Below are positions 34,752-43,933 of a stretch of DNA of 48,300 bases, piece after piece. Position 1 is the first letter of the stretch, and the number at the start of each line of letters is the position of its first letter. Origin of the DNA: Bacteroidales bacterium UBA5326 (GTDB lineage Bacteria; Bacteroidota; Bacteroidia; Bacteroidales; UBA932); assembly GCA_002408205.1 (NCBI GenBank), contig DHQY01000007.1:310811-359110 (forward strand), written 5' to 3'. The notes below the pieces were generated by a model. It did not search any database and had not been told where the DNA came from. It saw only the letters and a program-made list of their open reading frames with translations. Position numbers and translations under genes: made by a program.

Positions 34752-37700
34752 TTAAAAGTTTATATTGGCACCCAACATAAATGTACGAGGTTGTGGATAC
34801 TGTCCACAGTCAATTCCATTACCGGGAATTTCAGGGTCTATACCACTGTATTTTGTGATAATAAAGAGATTCTGGATAGAAAGGTATAATCTGAGTGAGG
34901 TATTAGACTTGGTCGATTTGGGTCTTAAAGTATAACCAAGCTGCAAATTTTTCAGACGGACATAGGAACCATCCTCAATGTAGTTGGACGACTGCCACCA
35001 GTTCTGGTCAATCCTTGATTTGTCTGTAGTTGCCGAAAGTATTACGGGCAACGTGTTAGATGAACCTTCACCGTCCCAGGCCTTCATATAAACATCGGAT
35101 AACACATTTTGACGGCCATCGAACTTGTTAAAATAGAACTTGGAAGCATTGAATATCTTGTTACCGGCCACACCCTGAAAGAGGAGACTGAGGTCAAAGT
35201 TCTTCCAGTCTGCGTTGAAGGAAAGACCAAAGATAGCCTTGGGATGCGGGTTGCCAATGAATTGCATGTCGGCTGAGCTTATTTTGCCGTCATTATTATA
35301 ATCTTCATACATCGAGTCGCCCGGTTTGGCTTTAGGCATAATAACGACACCTTCTTCGGATTTATAGTTGTTAATCTGTTCCTGATTCTGGAAAATGCCC
35401 ATGAACTTGTAACCATAGAACTGATTGTATGGCAGCCCTACCTCGGAACGAAGCACACCATTGAACTGTCCCTGGAAATCTGTAAGCGCGTAGTCGTATG
35501 CAAAAGAGGAGCTCAGATAAGCTGCGGTACCAAGATTAGTCACCGTATTCTTTAAGAAAGAAACGTTTCCATTGATATTGTACGAAAAATCTCCTGCATC
35601 GTCTTTCCACCCGATGGTAAGTTCAAGACCTCTGTTTTCCATACCTCCGACATTTCTTGTCATTGAGCTGAAACCCGAAAGATTTGGAATAGTCTGGGAA
35701 AGAAGGATATTGTCTGTCTTACGAATATAGTAATCAGCAGTTACGCTTAAACGATCCCTGAGGAAGTTCATATCAAGACCGACGTTAAACTGCTCCGAGG
35801 TCTCCCATTGAACTGCCGGATTCCCGATACCTGCCGGTGTGGAACCGTTGGTACGGATCTTTCCCGTTCCAATAGTGTAATACTGCTGTTGTCTGATAGA
35901 TGTCATGTAGGGATAATAGCTGTTTATGCGTTCGTTGCCTATCTGTCCCCAGCCAACACGGAATTTTAGATTAGAAATAATATCCTTATTCACACCTTTG
36001 AAGAAAGGCTCTTCAGATACTTTCCATGCGAATGCTCCTGAAGGGAAGTAACCCCAACGGTTAGAAGGCATGAAACGTGATGAACCGTCAGCACGGAACG
36101 ACGCAGTCAACAGGTAACGGTTCAGCAGGGTGTAATTGATACGTCCCAGGTAGGAAAGCATGGCGAGTGCAGAAGCATTCCCACTAACCTGAGGATTTTT
36201 TGAGGCCGCATCAAAGTAATGATAAAACTCACCCGAGTTGGGAAGGTCCTGCTTGGTGCCTGTATAGGACTCTGTAAAGAAATCTCTGGCAGACACAGCA
36301 GCCATCACATTTAATCTGTGGGTATCTTTCCAGTTCTTTGTATAAGTAAGCATATTCTCCCAGGACCAGTCGGTGCTTTTTGAAGTAGAACGTGTAACTG
36401 TATCTATCGCATCGGAGATGTTTGCTGTCTCGTAATAAATCGGACTGTAGTTACTTCCAAGTTCCATAGAATATTTATATCCAAAGCGTGAAGTGAATAC
36501 AAGGTCTGGAATAATGGTCAGGTCCGCACTGATGTTACCGACCAGGTAATTCCTGTTGGAAACACTGTTGTTGCGTGCAATAACACCGGCGGGGTTTGCC
36601 AGACGGATTACGCCAATACCAGAGTAATAATTGGTACTCTCATCCCATACCGGAACATCGGGAGGTGCTATAAGCGAAGAGAGGAATATGGTATTGTTGT
36701 TGGTACCATTGGCTCCTAACGAATTCGATTTGGCGAATGAGCCCTGGAGAGACGTATTGATATTCAGGAAAGAAGTCATTTTAACGGTCGTGTTCTCAGT
36801 AACGTTGAACCGGCCGAAGTTTGTTCCGTCAACAGTCCCGTCTCTGCGGAAATAACCGACAGATAAGAGCGTATTGATTTTCTCGGTACCGCCGGATACG
36901 GACACATTGTAATTCTGATAACGGCCCACACGCATTACCTCTCCATACCAATCTGTATCATAAGGCATTGCGCCAGGGTTAGTATAGCGGGGAGCGAGGC
37001 CTGAGTTTGTATAGGCCATATTGGTCATCAGGGCATATTCCGAGGAGTTGAGCATTTGTGGCCTGGTAGGCAGGGCTTCTATACCGTATTCAGCAGTCAC
37101 TTTGCTCTTAAGAGCGCCGGATGAACCTTTTTTAGTAGTCACAAGAACTACCCCGTTGGCACCTCTGGAACCGTAGATGGCGCAGGCAGATGCATCTTTG
37201 AGGATTTCAACAGAAGAAATATCTCCAGGGCTCAGGTAATTAATATCATTCATTGGGAATCCGTCCACAACGTAAAGAGGAGTGGTCCCGTTTGGTGAGC
37301 CGGTACCGCGGATTTTGATTTCTGCCGTGGCCGAAGGTGACCCGGTTGCCGTAATGATTTGGACACCGGCGGCCCGTCCCTGAATAGCCTGAAGAGCATC
37401 GCTGGTAGCCGCTTTTGTCATTTGTTCTTCACTTACCGAAGTGACAGAACCGGTCAGGTCACTTTTCCTTACAGTTCCGTAACCGATCAGTACAAGCTCA
37501 TCCAGAAGTTTCACATCTTCTTCAAGTAATACATTAATTACTTCCTGGGAAGTAACCATTATTTCCTGGGTCTTGTACCCGATGAAAGCAAACTTAATAG
37601 TAGCTCCAACAGGAACATTCTGAAGGACATATGCACCTTTTAAATCGGTTGCAACACCATTGGTCGTACCAATAACGACTACATCGACTCCGGCCATCGG

Positions 37701-37850
37701 GCCCATGGCATCGCTCACAACGCCCCTGACAGCGTGCGTCTGCTGTTGCAAATTTTCCATCTGTATCTGCTCCGGAGAGGCAAATGCGGGAAAACTCACA
37801 AGAACGAACATCAATAATGCTGGTAACAGCATTGAAACTAGTTTTTTCAT
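34752..37850 (-). CDS. susC: SusC/RagA TonB-linked outer-membrane transporter
   Basis: The 1032-residue TonB-dependent channel that imports oligosaccharides across the outer membrane with its SusD partner. A signal peptide (MKKLVSMLLPALLMFVLVSFPAFA) is followed by a carboxypeptidase-D regulatory-like domain (about 42-115, VRGVVSDAMGPMAGVDVVV), the TonB plug with the SusC hallmark LTGSVTSVSEEQM (about 135) and YVVDGFPMNDINYLSPGDISSVEILKDASACAIYGSRGANGVVLV, then the beta-barrel ending in an aromatic-terminated strand (...FMLGANINF). Length is typical. It follows the DUF5107/TPR gene by 39 bp and precedes SusD by 12 bp. TonB and ExbBD are not in the window. Confidence 0.96.
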   Translation of the reverse strand: MKKLVSMLLPALLMFVLVSFPAFASPEQIQMENLQQQTHAVRGVVSDAMGPMAGVDVVVIGTTNGVATDLKGAYVLQNVPVGATIKFAFIGYKTQEIMVTSQEVINVLLEEDVKLLDELVLIGYGTVRKSDLTGSVTSVSEEQMTKAATSDALQAIQGRAAGVQIITATGSPSATAEIKIRGTGSPNGTTPLYVVDGFPMNDINYLSPGDISSVEILKDASACAIYGSRGANGVVLVTTKKGSSGALKSKVTAEYGIEALPTRPQMLNSSEYALMTNMAYTNSGLAPRYTNPGAMPYDTDWYGEVMRVGRYQNYNVSVSGGTEKINTLLSVGYFRRDGTVDGTNFGRFNVTENTTVKMTSFLNINTSLQGSFAKSNSLGANGTNNNTIFLSSLIAPPDVPVWDESTNYYSGIGVIRLANPAGVIARNNSVSNRNYLVGNISADLTIIPDLVFTSRFGYKYSMELGSNYSPIYYETANISDAIDTVTRSTSKSTDWSWENMLTYTKNWKDTHRLNVMAAVSARDFFTESYTGTKQDLPNSGEFYHYFDAASKNPQVSGNASALAMLSYLGRINYTLLNRYLLTASFRADGSSRFMPSNRWGYFPSGAFAWKVSEEPFFKGVNKDIISNLKFRVGWGQIGNERINSYYPYMTSIRQQQYYTIGTGKIRTNGSTPAGIGNPAVQWETSEQFNVGLDMNFLRDRLSVTADYYIRKTDNILLSQTIPNLSGFSSMTRNVGGMENRGLELTIGWKDDAGDFSYNINGNVSFLKNTVTNLGTAAYLSSSFAYDYALTDFQGQFNGVLRSEVGLPYNQFYGYKFMGIFQNQEQINNYKSEEGVVIMPKAKPGDSMYEDYNNDGKISSADMQFIGNPHPKAIFGLSFNADWKNFDLSLLFQGVAGNKIFNASKFYFNKFDGRQNVLSDVYMKAWDGEGSSNTLPVILSATTDKSRIDQNWWQSSNYIEDGSYVRLKNLQLGYTLRPKSTKSNTSLRLYLSIQNLFIITKYSGIDPEIPGNGIDCGQYPQPRTFMLGANINF

Positions 37851-37889
37851 GTGTTTTTAATAGAATTTAGGTTATAAGTATAATGGTTA

Positions 37890-40800
37890 TTACTTACATG
37901 TGCCAAGAAAATATTTTGTCCAGACACTGGTAGGATTAATCTCAAGAGAACTTATGAAGCTATCTTTAGCTTTATTTTTATCTCCTTTAGCCAGGTAAAC
38001 AAGTCCCTGGATATAGATAGTACGCGCTTTGATAGTAGCGCCCGAGCCGTCTTCTCCGAATTTTGAATAGATGTCAACCACCGTGTTGTCCGTTGCATTC
38101 TGAGCATCTATGTCTTTCTGCATGGTCTCCAGTGTGGCTTTAAAATCTGCTTCCCGGCCCAGTGCTTTCTGAGCCATAGCAACGAAATACCTGCTCTCGT
38201 CAGCACCGCCTCTTCTGCGGGTCCACGCATCGCCTCCGGTAGCCGTTTCGATACATTTCTCAAAGGCTGCTGCTGCTTTATCGTTCTGACCAATAGCCTT
38301 GTATGCCAGACCCTGATAATATGCTACCTTTGCTACGGCAGGACCGGTTGAGAGCTCATTTGTCTCGAGATTCCTGGGGAACGTACCCGCCGCATAGAAA
38401 TCTTCAAGGGCTTTCTTATACTGTTTCGTCGCCATGAGTTTGAGCCCGTTTAGCAGGTGTGCATCTACAAACTGTGTGTATACAGTCTGTCCTCCTTCCC
38501 AAACGCGGAAGTGACGGGTGTTCAGGATAGAGAGCGCCTGATCATATTTACCGTTGTCTACCAGCAGGTAAACGTAACGTGAAGTGGCATCATCGGATTT
38601 GAAGATAGTTTTTTTATTCTTCTCCAAACGGGCAAGTCTCTGTTTAGAAGGGACTTTAAGAGCTTCCTCCAGGATATCAAGTTCGGTAAAGAATTTAGGA
38701 TCGGATGAATCTACAGCTACTGCCTTACGATAGAAATCTGCTGCGGTCGCTGCATCTTTCAAATATTTGTCTGTTGCGAAGCCAAGGTTACGGTAAACCA
38801 TTCCATATCCGGGAGAAGCCTCTGCCGCCTTATTCCATGCAGCGATAGCTTCATCTTTCTGATTGTAATAATAAAGAAGATTTCCAAGGTAGTACTGAGC
38901 CTTGTAGTCCAACGGATTCTTCATCGTTACATCTTCCAGCATGCTCTTTTCTTCGACACGTGAAGGGAAGCAGTATTCGGGAGACATCTCCGCAGCTTTC
39001 CGGTAATAGCTGAGCGCTTTCTCATTATTGCCTGCGAGACCCGAATAATATCCGGCCATGTAATTAAGAAGAGGCGATGAGGTGAATGGTTCAACAGCAT
39101 TTTTCTGCATGGGAGTAGAAGCGTAAGGAGCACCGTGAGCCATTACATAATCAAGAAAATCCACGGCAACTGAATAGGCTCCCACGGCACCATAGAAAGT
39201 AGATATCTCTATGGATTCCTGAAGTGGAATACCCATATGCGCCAGAACGTGGTCGACGGCCGAATTGTCCTTATTCAGACGGGCGAGTTCCACTTGGCTT
39301 AGGAAATCGAGGGGATCGAATGACAGGTTATCGTTCAACAGCTGCTTAGCTTCTGCCATCTTCCCTTCACTGCTCAGAAAATACGATTTGACAAATTTGC
39401 CTATCGTGCTCTTTCCACTGAGATCTATAGAATTGTTGACAGCCTCAAAAGCTTTGTCTTTCTTGCCCTGTTTCCAATAAATCTCAGCCAGATACAGGTA
39501 TGATGCCGACTGGAATCCGGGGTACCAGGCAGACTTCCAGTAATAGCTTTCAGCCTCTTTCTCTTTCCCCAGAGCCTGCGAAACGACTCCCAGGTAATAC
39601 AACATCTCGCCATCCTTAGGATTAGTCTGGTAAATAATACCTGTTTGTTCTACCTGCGGCATATAATGAAGGCCGGTCAGACGCATATAGGCTCTCTGAA
39701 GGTATTTCTCGGCCTTCTCCCACTGAGTCCTTCTGGCATAGAAAATACCCAGATTTACATTTACTCTGGAATCGAGAGAGTCTCTGCGAAGAGCCTCTTC
39801 GTAGTAAGGCAGGGGATCTACCCGGGCATTATGAAATTCTTCCAGGCGCTGAGCCGCAAGAAGGAGTTCTTCTACCGATTTGTATTCTTCGGGATTGCCC
39901 GGACGGTCTGCTGGATGAGGCCTCTCCAGATCTTCCTTAACCTCCGGCGAGTAACTTACAAGTTCAACTCCGTCACTGTCATACAGACCGGCAAAAAGGT
40001 CTTTATCTTCCACTGTGGCAGGTATGGAGAAATCCTGGACAAATGGAGTGTTTGGATCTATATTTATAGTTTTTTCAAGAAGGACGTTCTCCCCGGCCTT
40101 TACCAGAATCTTAGCGTTCTTATAATGAGCTGTGGCATTAAAACCGACCATCATAGTGGTCTTGTCTTTACGTTCCAGGTTTACGGCCCCTTCCAGCGTG
40201 ACGTTCTTGGCTCCGCCAATACCCTTTACAGGATACCAGTACTGTTTGGTAACGCGCACCTCATTGGGACCTATCCAGCTATAGTCCGGCTGATTATCCG
40301 AGAAGGTTCCTACCATGAGTTCGAGGTATGCCCCGTCCTCTTCTGTAAGCATTTCATTCCATACGCTTTCAGTTCCCCACAGGAAAAATTTCTTACCGGG
40401 AACGACGTGATGGTTGGCCCAGTGAGCTGTGCCGGCATCCTTTCCAAAGTCATATCCTACAAGGTAATCCTGAGAATAGTTGACAGCAAAGGTAGAATTG
40501 CTCCCAGTAAAATTGGCCCACCAGCTGTTATCAGTGGGACCTTCATTTCCCCTGAGTGTATTATATGGCCAATCTGTATATTGTGTCTTACTGTGGCTTG
40601 TTCCATAGAGGGTCTGGGGAGGAAATTGTACCTGATAGTCTTTGTTAGCATGAACCGACACATTGGCCCAATAAAGGAATGACTGCATAACCGGAGTCCG
40701 GTTCTGAATCTGGAATGTGGCCTCTACATATGACTTTCCGGGAAACATTGTCAGGCCGATTGACCATTTTATTCTCTGACGGAGCTCGGTTTCACCAATC

Positions 40801-41300
40801 CATATTGTCTTGCTGCCATCGGGATTTTCTACCACTTCATATCCGGCATTCAATGTTGACGATGCCCGGTGATGGTGAGGAATATTCCATTCCACGCCGC
40901 CGGAAATCCAGGAACCGATCATTCCAATAAGTGCCGGACGGATGACATGTTGTCTGTAAAAGAAATTATATCCCGTCTGCTTGTCGTTTGCAGAGAATAT
41001 ACGGCCGCCTATTTCCGGAAGGACACCTATTTGGGTATACTCATTCTCAAGTGTTATGTATTTATAGTCTCTGTCTACCCTTTCGTCGGTCAAAATATCA
41101 TAGATAGGATAAGGATAAACATGCCCGGCAGCACCCTGATAGGTTCTTCCTGTAAAAAAATAGGGATCGGGTTCCGGGTCTCCCACGAGATACGTGGGGA
41201 TAGCAGTCCTTGTCTCGCTCACTTTTACTTGTGCCATTGCTGCCGGAGATAAAGTCAGCAGCGTGGCGAGAGCAAGAATGGTTCTAAGTTTTTTGTTCAT
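37890..41300 (-). CDS. DUF5107 and TPR repeat protein
   Basis: A 1136-residue exported protein (signal peptide MNKKLRTILALATLLTLSPAAMA). The first 380 residues match DUF5107 and look like a galactose-mutarotase-type beta-supersandwich (NEYTQIGVLPEIGGRIFSANDKQTGYNFFYRQ, then GGVEWNIPHHHR with a histidine cluster near 147). About 480-1130 is a long run of TPR units (for example VNVNLGIFYARRTQWEKAEKYLQRA and YYLGNLLYYYNQKDEAIAAWNKA). The histidine-rich loop and mutarotase-like fold suggest sugar binding or an enzyme, but the function is unknown to me. It sits between the first GH2 gene and SusC, an unusual place directly upstream of a transporter. Confidence 0.85.
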   Translation of the reverse strand: MNKKLRTILALATLLTLSPAAMAQVKVSETRTAIPTYLVGDPEPDPYFFTGRTYQGAAGHVYPYPIYDILTDERVDRDYKYITLENEYTQIGVLPEIGGRIFSANDKQTGYNFFYRQHVIRPALIGMIGSWISGGVEWNIPHHHRASSTLNAGYEVVENPDGSKTIWIGETELRQRIKWSIGLTMFPGKSYVEATFQIQNRTPVMQSFLYWANVSVHANKDYQVQFPPQTLYGTSHSKTQYTDWPYNTLRGNEGPTDNSWWANFTGSNSTFAVNYSQDYLVGYDFGKDAGTAHWANHHVVPGKKFFLWGTESVWNEMLTEEDGAYLELMVGTFSDNQPDYSWIGPNEVRVTKQYWYPVKGIGGAKNVTLEGAVNLERKDKTTMMVGFNATAHYKNAKILVKAGENVLLEKTINIDPNTPFVQDFSIPATVEDKDLFAGLYDSDGVELVSYSPEVKEDLERPHPADRPGNPEEYKSVEELLLAAQRLEEFHNARVDPLPYYEEALRRDSLDSRVNVNLGIFYARRTQWEKAEKYLQRAYMRLTGLHYMPQVEQTGIIYQTNPKDGEMLYYLGVVSQALGKEKEAESYYWKSAWYPGFQSASYLYLAEIYWKQGKKDKAFEAVNNSIDLSGKSTIGKFVKSYFLSSEGKMAEAKQLLNDNLSFDPLDFLSQVELARLNKDNSAVDHVLAHMGIPLQESIEISTFYGAVGAYSVAVDFLDYVMAHGAPYASTPMQKNAVEPFTSSPLLNYMAGYYSGLAGNNEKALSYYRKAAEMSPEYCFPSRVEEKSMLEDVTMKNPLDYKAQYYLGNLLYYYNQKDEAIAAWNKAAEASPGYGMVYRNLGFATDKYLKDAATAADFYRKAVAVDSSDPKFFTELDILEEALKVPSKQRLARLEKNKKTIFKSDDATSRYVYLLVDNGKYDQALSILNTRHFRVWEGGQTVYTQFVDAHLLNGLKLMATKQYKKALEDFYAAGTFPRNLETNELSTGPAVAKVAYYQGLAYKAIGQNDKAAAAFEKCIETATGGDAWTRRRGGADESRYFVAMAQKALGREADFKATLETMQKDIDAQNATDNTVVDIYSKFGEDGSGATIKARTIYIQGLVYLAKGDKNKAKDSFISSLEINPTSVWTKYFLGTCK

Positions 41301-41312
41301 AAATATTAGGGG

Positions 41313-43742
41313 TTATTTGGTGTCGTTTTTGATAACAATTTCAGTTCCTTTCAAAAGAGGCGACGAAAAGCGGACGGTTACGTCTCCCGGTCCCCTGGCA
41401 GCAGCAATATATGCCAGGACCCTTCCTCTGAATGCTCTCTGATGATTATCTGAATAGTTTGTCATATCTGTGTTGTCCGAGGCTTCGAGTCCCAGAAGCC
41501 TTGCCGGGCCGGCTACGGTACAAGTGATGTCATTGTCTCCCAGATTTACTACGCGACCTGCTTCATCCAGGATCTCTACCGTGAGATGAACCACACTTCT
41601 CTCATGAGTAAAAACAGTCTTATCTGCACTTACACGAAGAGCATATGGTCTTCCCGTGGTTTGTATTGTATAACGTGATTGAATATTTCCATTGGCATCA
41701 CATCCTTCAGCCGTGAGCTCTCCCGGATAAAAAGGAATATCCCATCCGATAACTCCCGATTCCTGGTCATAGGCAATCTTCTCTCCCACTATTTTTTCAT
41801 TGAGAAGGAGTCTGGCAAAAGGAGCATTGGTATAACATACTACTTTTATCATCTGTCCTTCCTCGTAATTCCATGTATCCCAGGCATCAATTGAAAGAAA
41901 TCTGGCATTTCTCCCGGCAGGTGACGGATAGGTACCAATATATGTGACAGGAGTGTCGCTCCACAGAGAAGCCCTGAACCATCCCCGGGGCTTGCGGAAA
42001 CTGCCTAAATCCAATAGCCCGGTATATAGTCCGCGGGAAGGCCATCTGCCCGATTCTCCCAGGTAGTCTGTTCCTGTCCACAAAAATTGTCCGGAGATGA
42101 AGTCCCTGTCCAGAACCGCTTTCCACTGCCTGTATCCAACAGATGTTTCACTGCCGTAGATGACTCGTCCGGGATATTTTTCATGATCCATGTCATATCT
42201 GTCTTCCGTATAGTTATATCCTACCACATCTATGGCTCCGGGATATTCGGTCTCGTTGGACATTACAACGCCTGCGAGTGCTCCGGTAACAGGCCGGGAC
42301 GTATCTATAGAGCGAACTTTTGCAGCCAGCCTTTTGGCAATTAAGCCTATACGTCTTGCATCAGGAGCTTCGGGACGATATCCGCCAAACATAGGCTGGT
42401 TTATGGCCGAGCCGTCCAGAACGGGATGAGAATAAGGATCGTTCGGATAGTCAACCTCATTTCCTATACTCCATAAAATAACAGAAGGATGAGTTCGGTC
42501 CCTCAGAACCATGTCTGTGATATCCTGCTCAATCCATTCTTCAAAGAAATCATAGCTGCCCTGAAAACCGGGCGTTCCTATATTCCAGCCCTCTATCCAT
42601 TTTCTTTTTGGGAATTCCCACTCATCGGAAATCTCATCAATAATCATAAGGCCCAGCCGGTCACAAAGCGTATAGAGTACCGGCGCCTGAGGATTATGAG
42701 CCATCCTTATGGCATTTACCCCCATTGATTTTAGATTACCCAGTCTTCGCTCCCACACCTCTTCGGGGACAACGGAGCCCAGGACTCCGGCATCGTGATG
42801 AAGACAGACCCCCTTAAGTTTCATATTCTTTCCATTAAGGAAGAAACCCCTGTCCGGATCAAACTGTATCGTACGCAGACCAGCGCTGATTATACAGTCG
42901 TCAATAGGAGAGCCGCCGCGCAAAAGCTGAATATGAACAGTATATAAATACGGATCGTCGATACTCCATAAGTGAGGCCGTAATAACTTGATTGACAATG
43001 AACTGTTTGAAATTTTCCCAGAATTTACATTGACGCCGGATTTCCCTTTGGCAACCTGCTTCCCCGATGGATCGGACAACGAGACCAAAACCTCCAGCTT
43101 TTCTTTTACCGGGATCTCGCTGAATACAGAATAATTAACCGCCACAACAGCCTTGTCGCCTGAAAGTTCCGTTAGTTCATAAGAAGTGCCCCATTGTGTC
43201 AGATGAATCTGCGAAGAATGGATCAGATATGTATCTCTGTATATACCCGAGCCTGTATACCATCTGGAATCGGCACTCCGGCTATGGTCCACCCTTACAG
43301 AAATGATATTGGCTCCATCTACAAGATAAGGTGTCAGGTCATACATAAAGGAGACATATCCATTTGGCCTGTATCCGAGGAGGTGACCGTTCAGATATAC
43401 GGAACTTCTGTTGTAAATACCTTCGAAGTATATAAACAGTTTCTCCGAGGCGGAAACACTGGCGTTAAAATGCTTCCTGTACCAGGCCACTCCTCCCGGA
43501 AGATATCCGGTACAACTGGCCAGAGAAGGCGAAAGTTTTCCCTCGATTGACCAGTCATGAGGCAAGTCCAATTGACGCCATTTTGAATCGTCGAACGTAG
43601 TAGCAGCTGCGGTTGAATCATCTCCCAGATAGAATAACCAATTCTCATTGAACAATTCAGAACGGCCGAATGAGACCTGGGCAAAAACAGGAGTACACAT
43701 AACTCCTGCAATCAATACCACACTAAGACAGAACAGTTTCAT
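41313..43742 (-). CDS. GH2 family glycosidase with DUF4982, likely beta-galactosidase
   Basis: A secreted GH2 enzyme of about 809 residues, first gene of the operon. Signal peptide MKLFCLSVVLIAGVMCTPVFA; sugar-binding domain (GRSELFNENWLFYLGD...LPHDWSIEG), Ig-like domain, TIM barrel with acid/base Glu429 (WSIGNEVDYP) and nucleophile Glu532 (VIYGSETSVG), then DUF4982 and a C-terminal Glyco_hydro2_C5-type domain (LGLEASDNTDMTNYSDNHQRAFRGR). It could be a beta-galactosidase or a related GH2 activity. The frame extends to an ATG at 43823, but a promoter -7 box lies at 43802-43809 on this strand, so a start at 43742 (or 43757/43763) is preferred. The DUF5107 gene follows after 12 bp. Confidence 0.88.
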   Translation of the reverse strand: MKLFCLSVVLIAGVMCTPVFAQVSFGRSELFNENWLFYLGDDSTAAATTFDDSKWRQLDLPHDWSIEGKLSPSLASCTGYLPGGVAWYRKHFNASVSASEKLFIYFEGIYNRSSVYLNGHLLGYRPNGYVSFMYDLTPYLVDGANIISVRVDHSRSADSRWYTGSGIYRDTYLIHSSQIHLTQWGTSYELTELSGDKAVVAVNYSVFSEIPVKEKLEVLVSLSDPSGKQVAKGKSGVNVNSGKISNSSLSIKLLRPHLWSIDDPYLYTVHIQLLRGGSPIDDCIISAGLRTIQFDPDRGFFLNGKNMKLKGVCLHHDAGVLGSVVPEEVWERRLGNLKSMGVNAIRMAHNPQAPVLYTLCDRLGLMIIDEISDEWEFPKRKWIEGWNIGTPGFQGSYDFFEEWIEQDITDMVLRDRTHPSVILWSIGNEVDYPNDPYSHPVLDGSAINQPMFGGYRPEAPDARRIGLIAKRLAAKVRSIDTSRPVTGALAGVVMSNETEYPGAIDVVGYNYTEDRYDMDHEKYPGRVIYGSETSVGYRQWKAVLDRDFISGQFLWTGTDYLGESGRWPSRGLYTGLLDLGSFRKPRGWFRASLWSDTPVTYIGTYPSPAGRNARFLSIDAWDTWNYEEGQMIKVVCYTNAPFARLLLNEKIVGEKIAYDQESGVIGWDIPFYPGELTAEGCDANGNIQSRYTIQTTGRPYALRVSADKTVFTHERSVVHLTVEILDEAGRVVNLGDNDITCTVAGPARLLGLEASDNTDMTNYSDNHQRAFRGRVLAYIAAARGPGDVTVRFSSPLLKGTEIVIKNDTK

Positions 43743-43801
43743 TTTGTATTCAATCATGCCCATAGACTTTCTTTTTGCAACAGGATCGCTGATTTTTATT
43801 T

Positions 43802-43833
43802 CAAATTTATACAGGATACTCAATTTTGCACAA
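43802..43833 (-). promoter_or_regulatory. Promoter of the PUL operon
   Basis: On the - strand TTGTG (43833 to 43829) and TAAATTTG (43809 to 43802) are separated by 19 bases, a good match to the Bacteroidota -33/-7 consensus. Transcription would start near 43795. This places the longer GH2 start at 43823 outside the transcript. HTCS binding sites would be expected upstream, between here and the divergent promoter. Confidence 0.55.
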
Positions 43834-43906
43834 TATTCAATTCATTCAAAAAAGGTCTGTATTTGATCAATGAATTAAATGCATATGCTTAATGAAGTTT
43901 TAGATA

Positions 43907-43914
43907 TATATTTG
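43907..43914 (+). promoter_or_regulatory. Probable -7 box of the HTCS gene
   Basis: TATATTTG matches TAnnTTTG exactly, 20 bp before the HTCS start codon. No clear -33 element is present at the expected spacing, as would suit a weakly or conditionally expressed regulator. It faces away from the operon promoter about 100 bp away. Confidence 0.4.
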
Positions 43915-43933
43915 CGCTAATCGCAATCAGATA

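Noticed and set aside
39645..40682. Long + strand open frame of 345 codons opposite the DUF5107 gene
   Set aside because: It lies wholly inside a well-supported - strand gene and has cysteine/phenylalanine-rich, non-domain-like composition.
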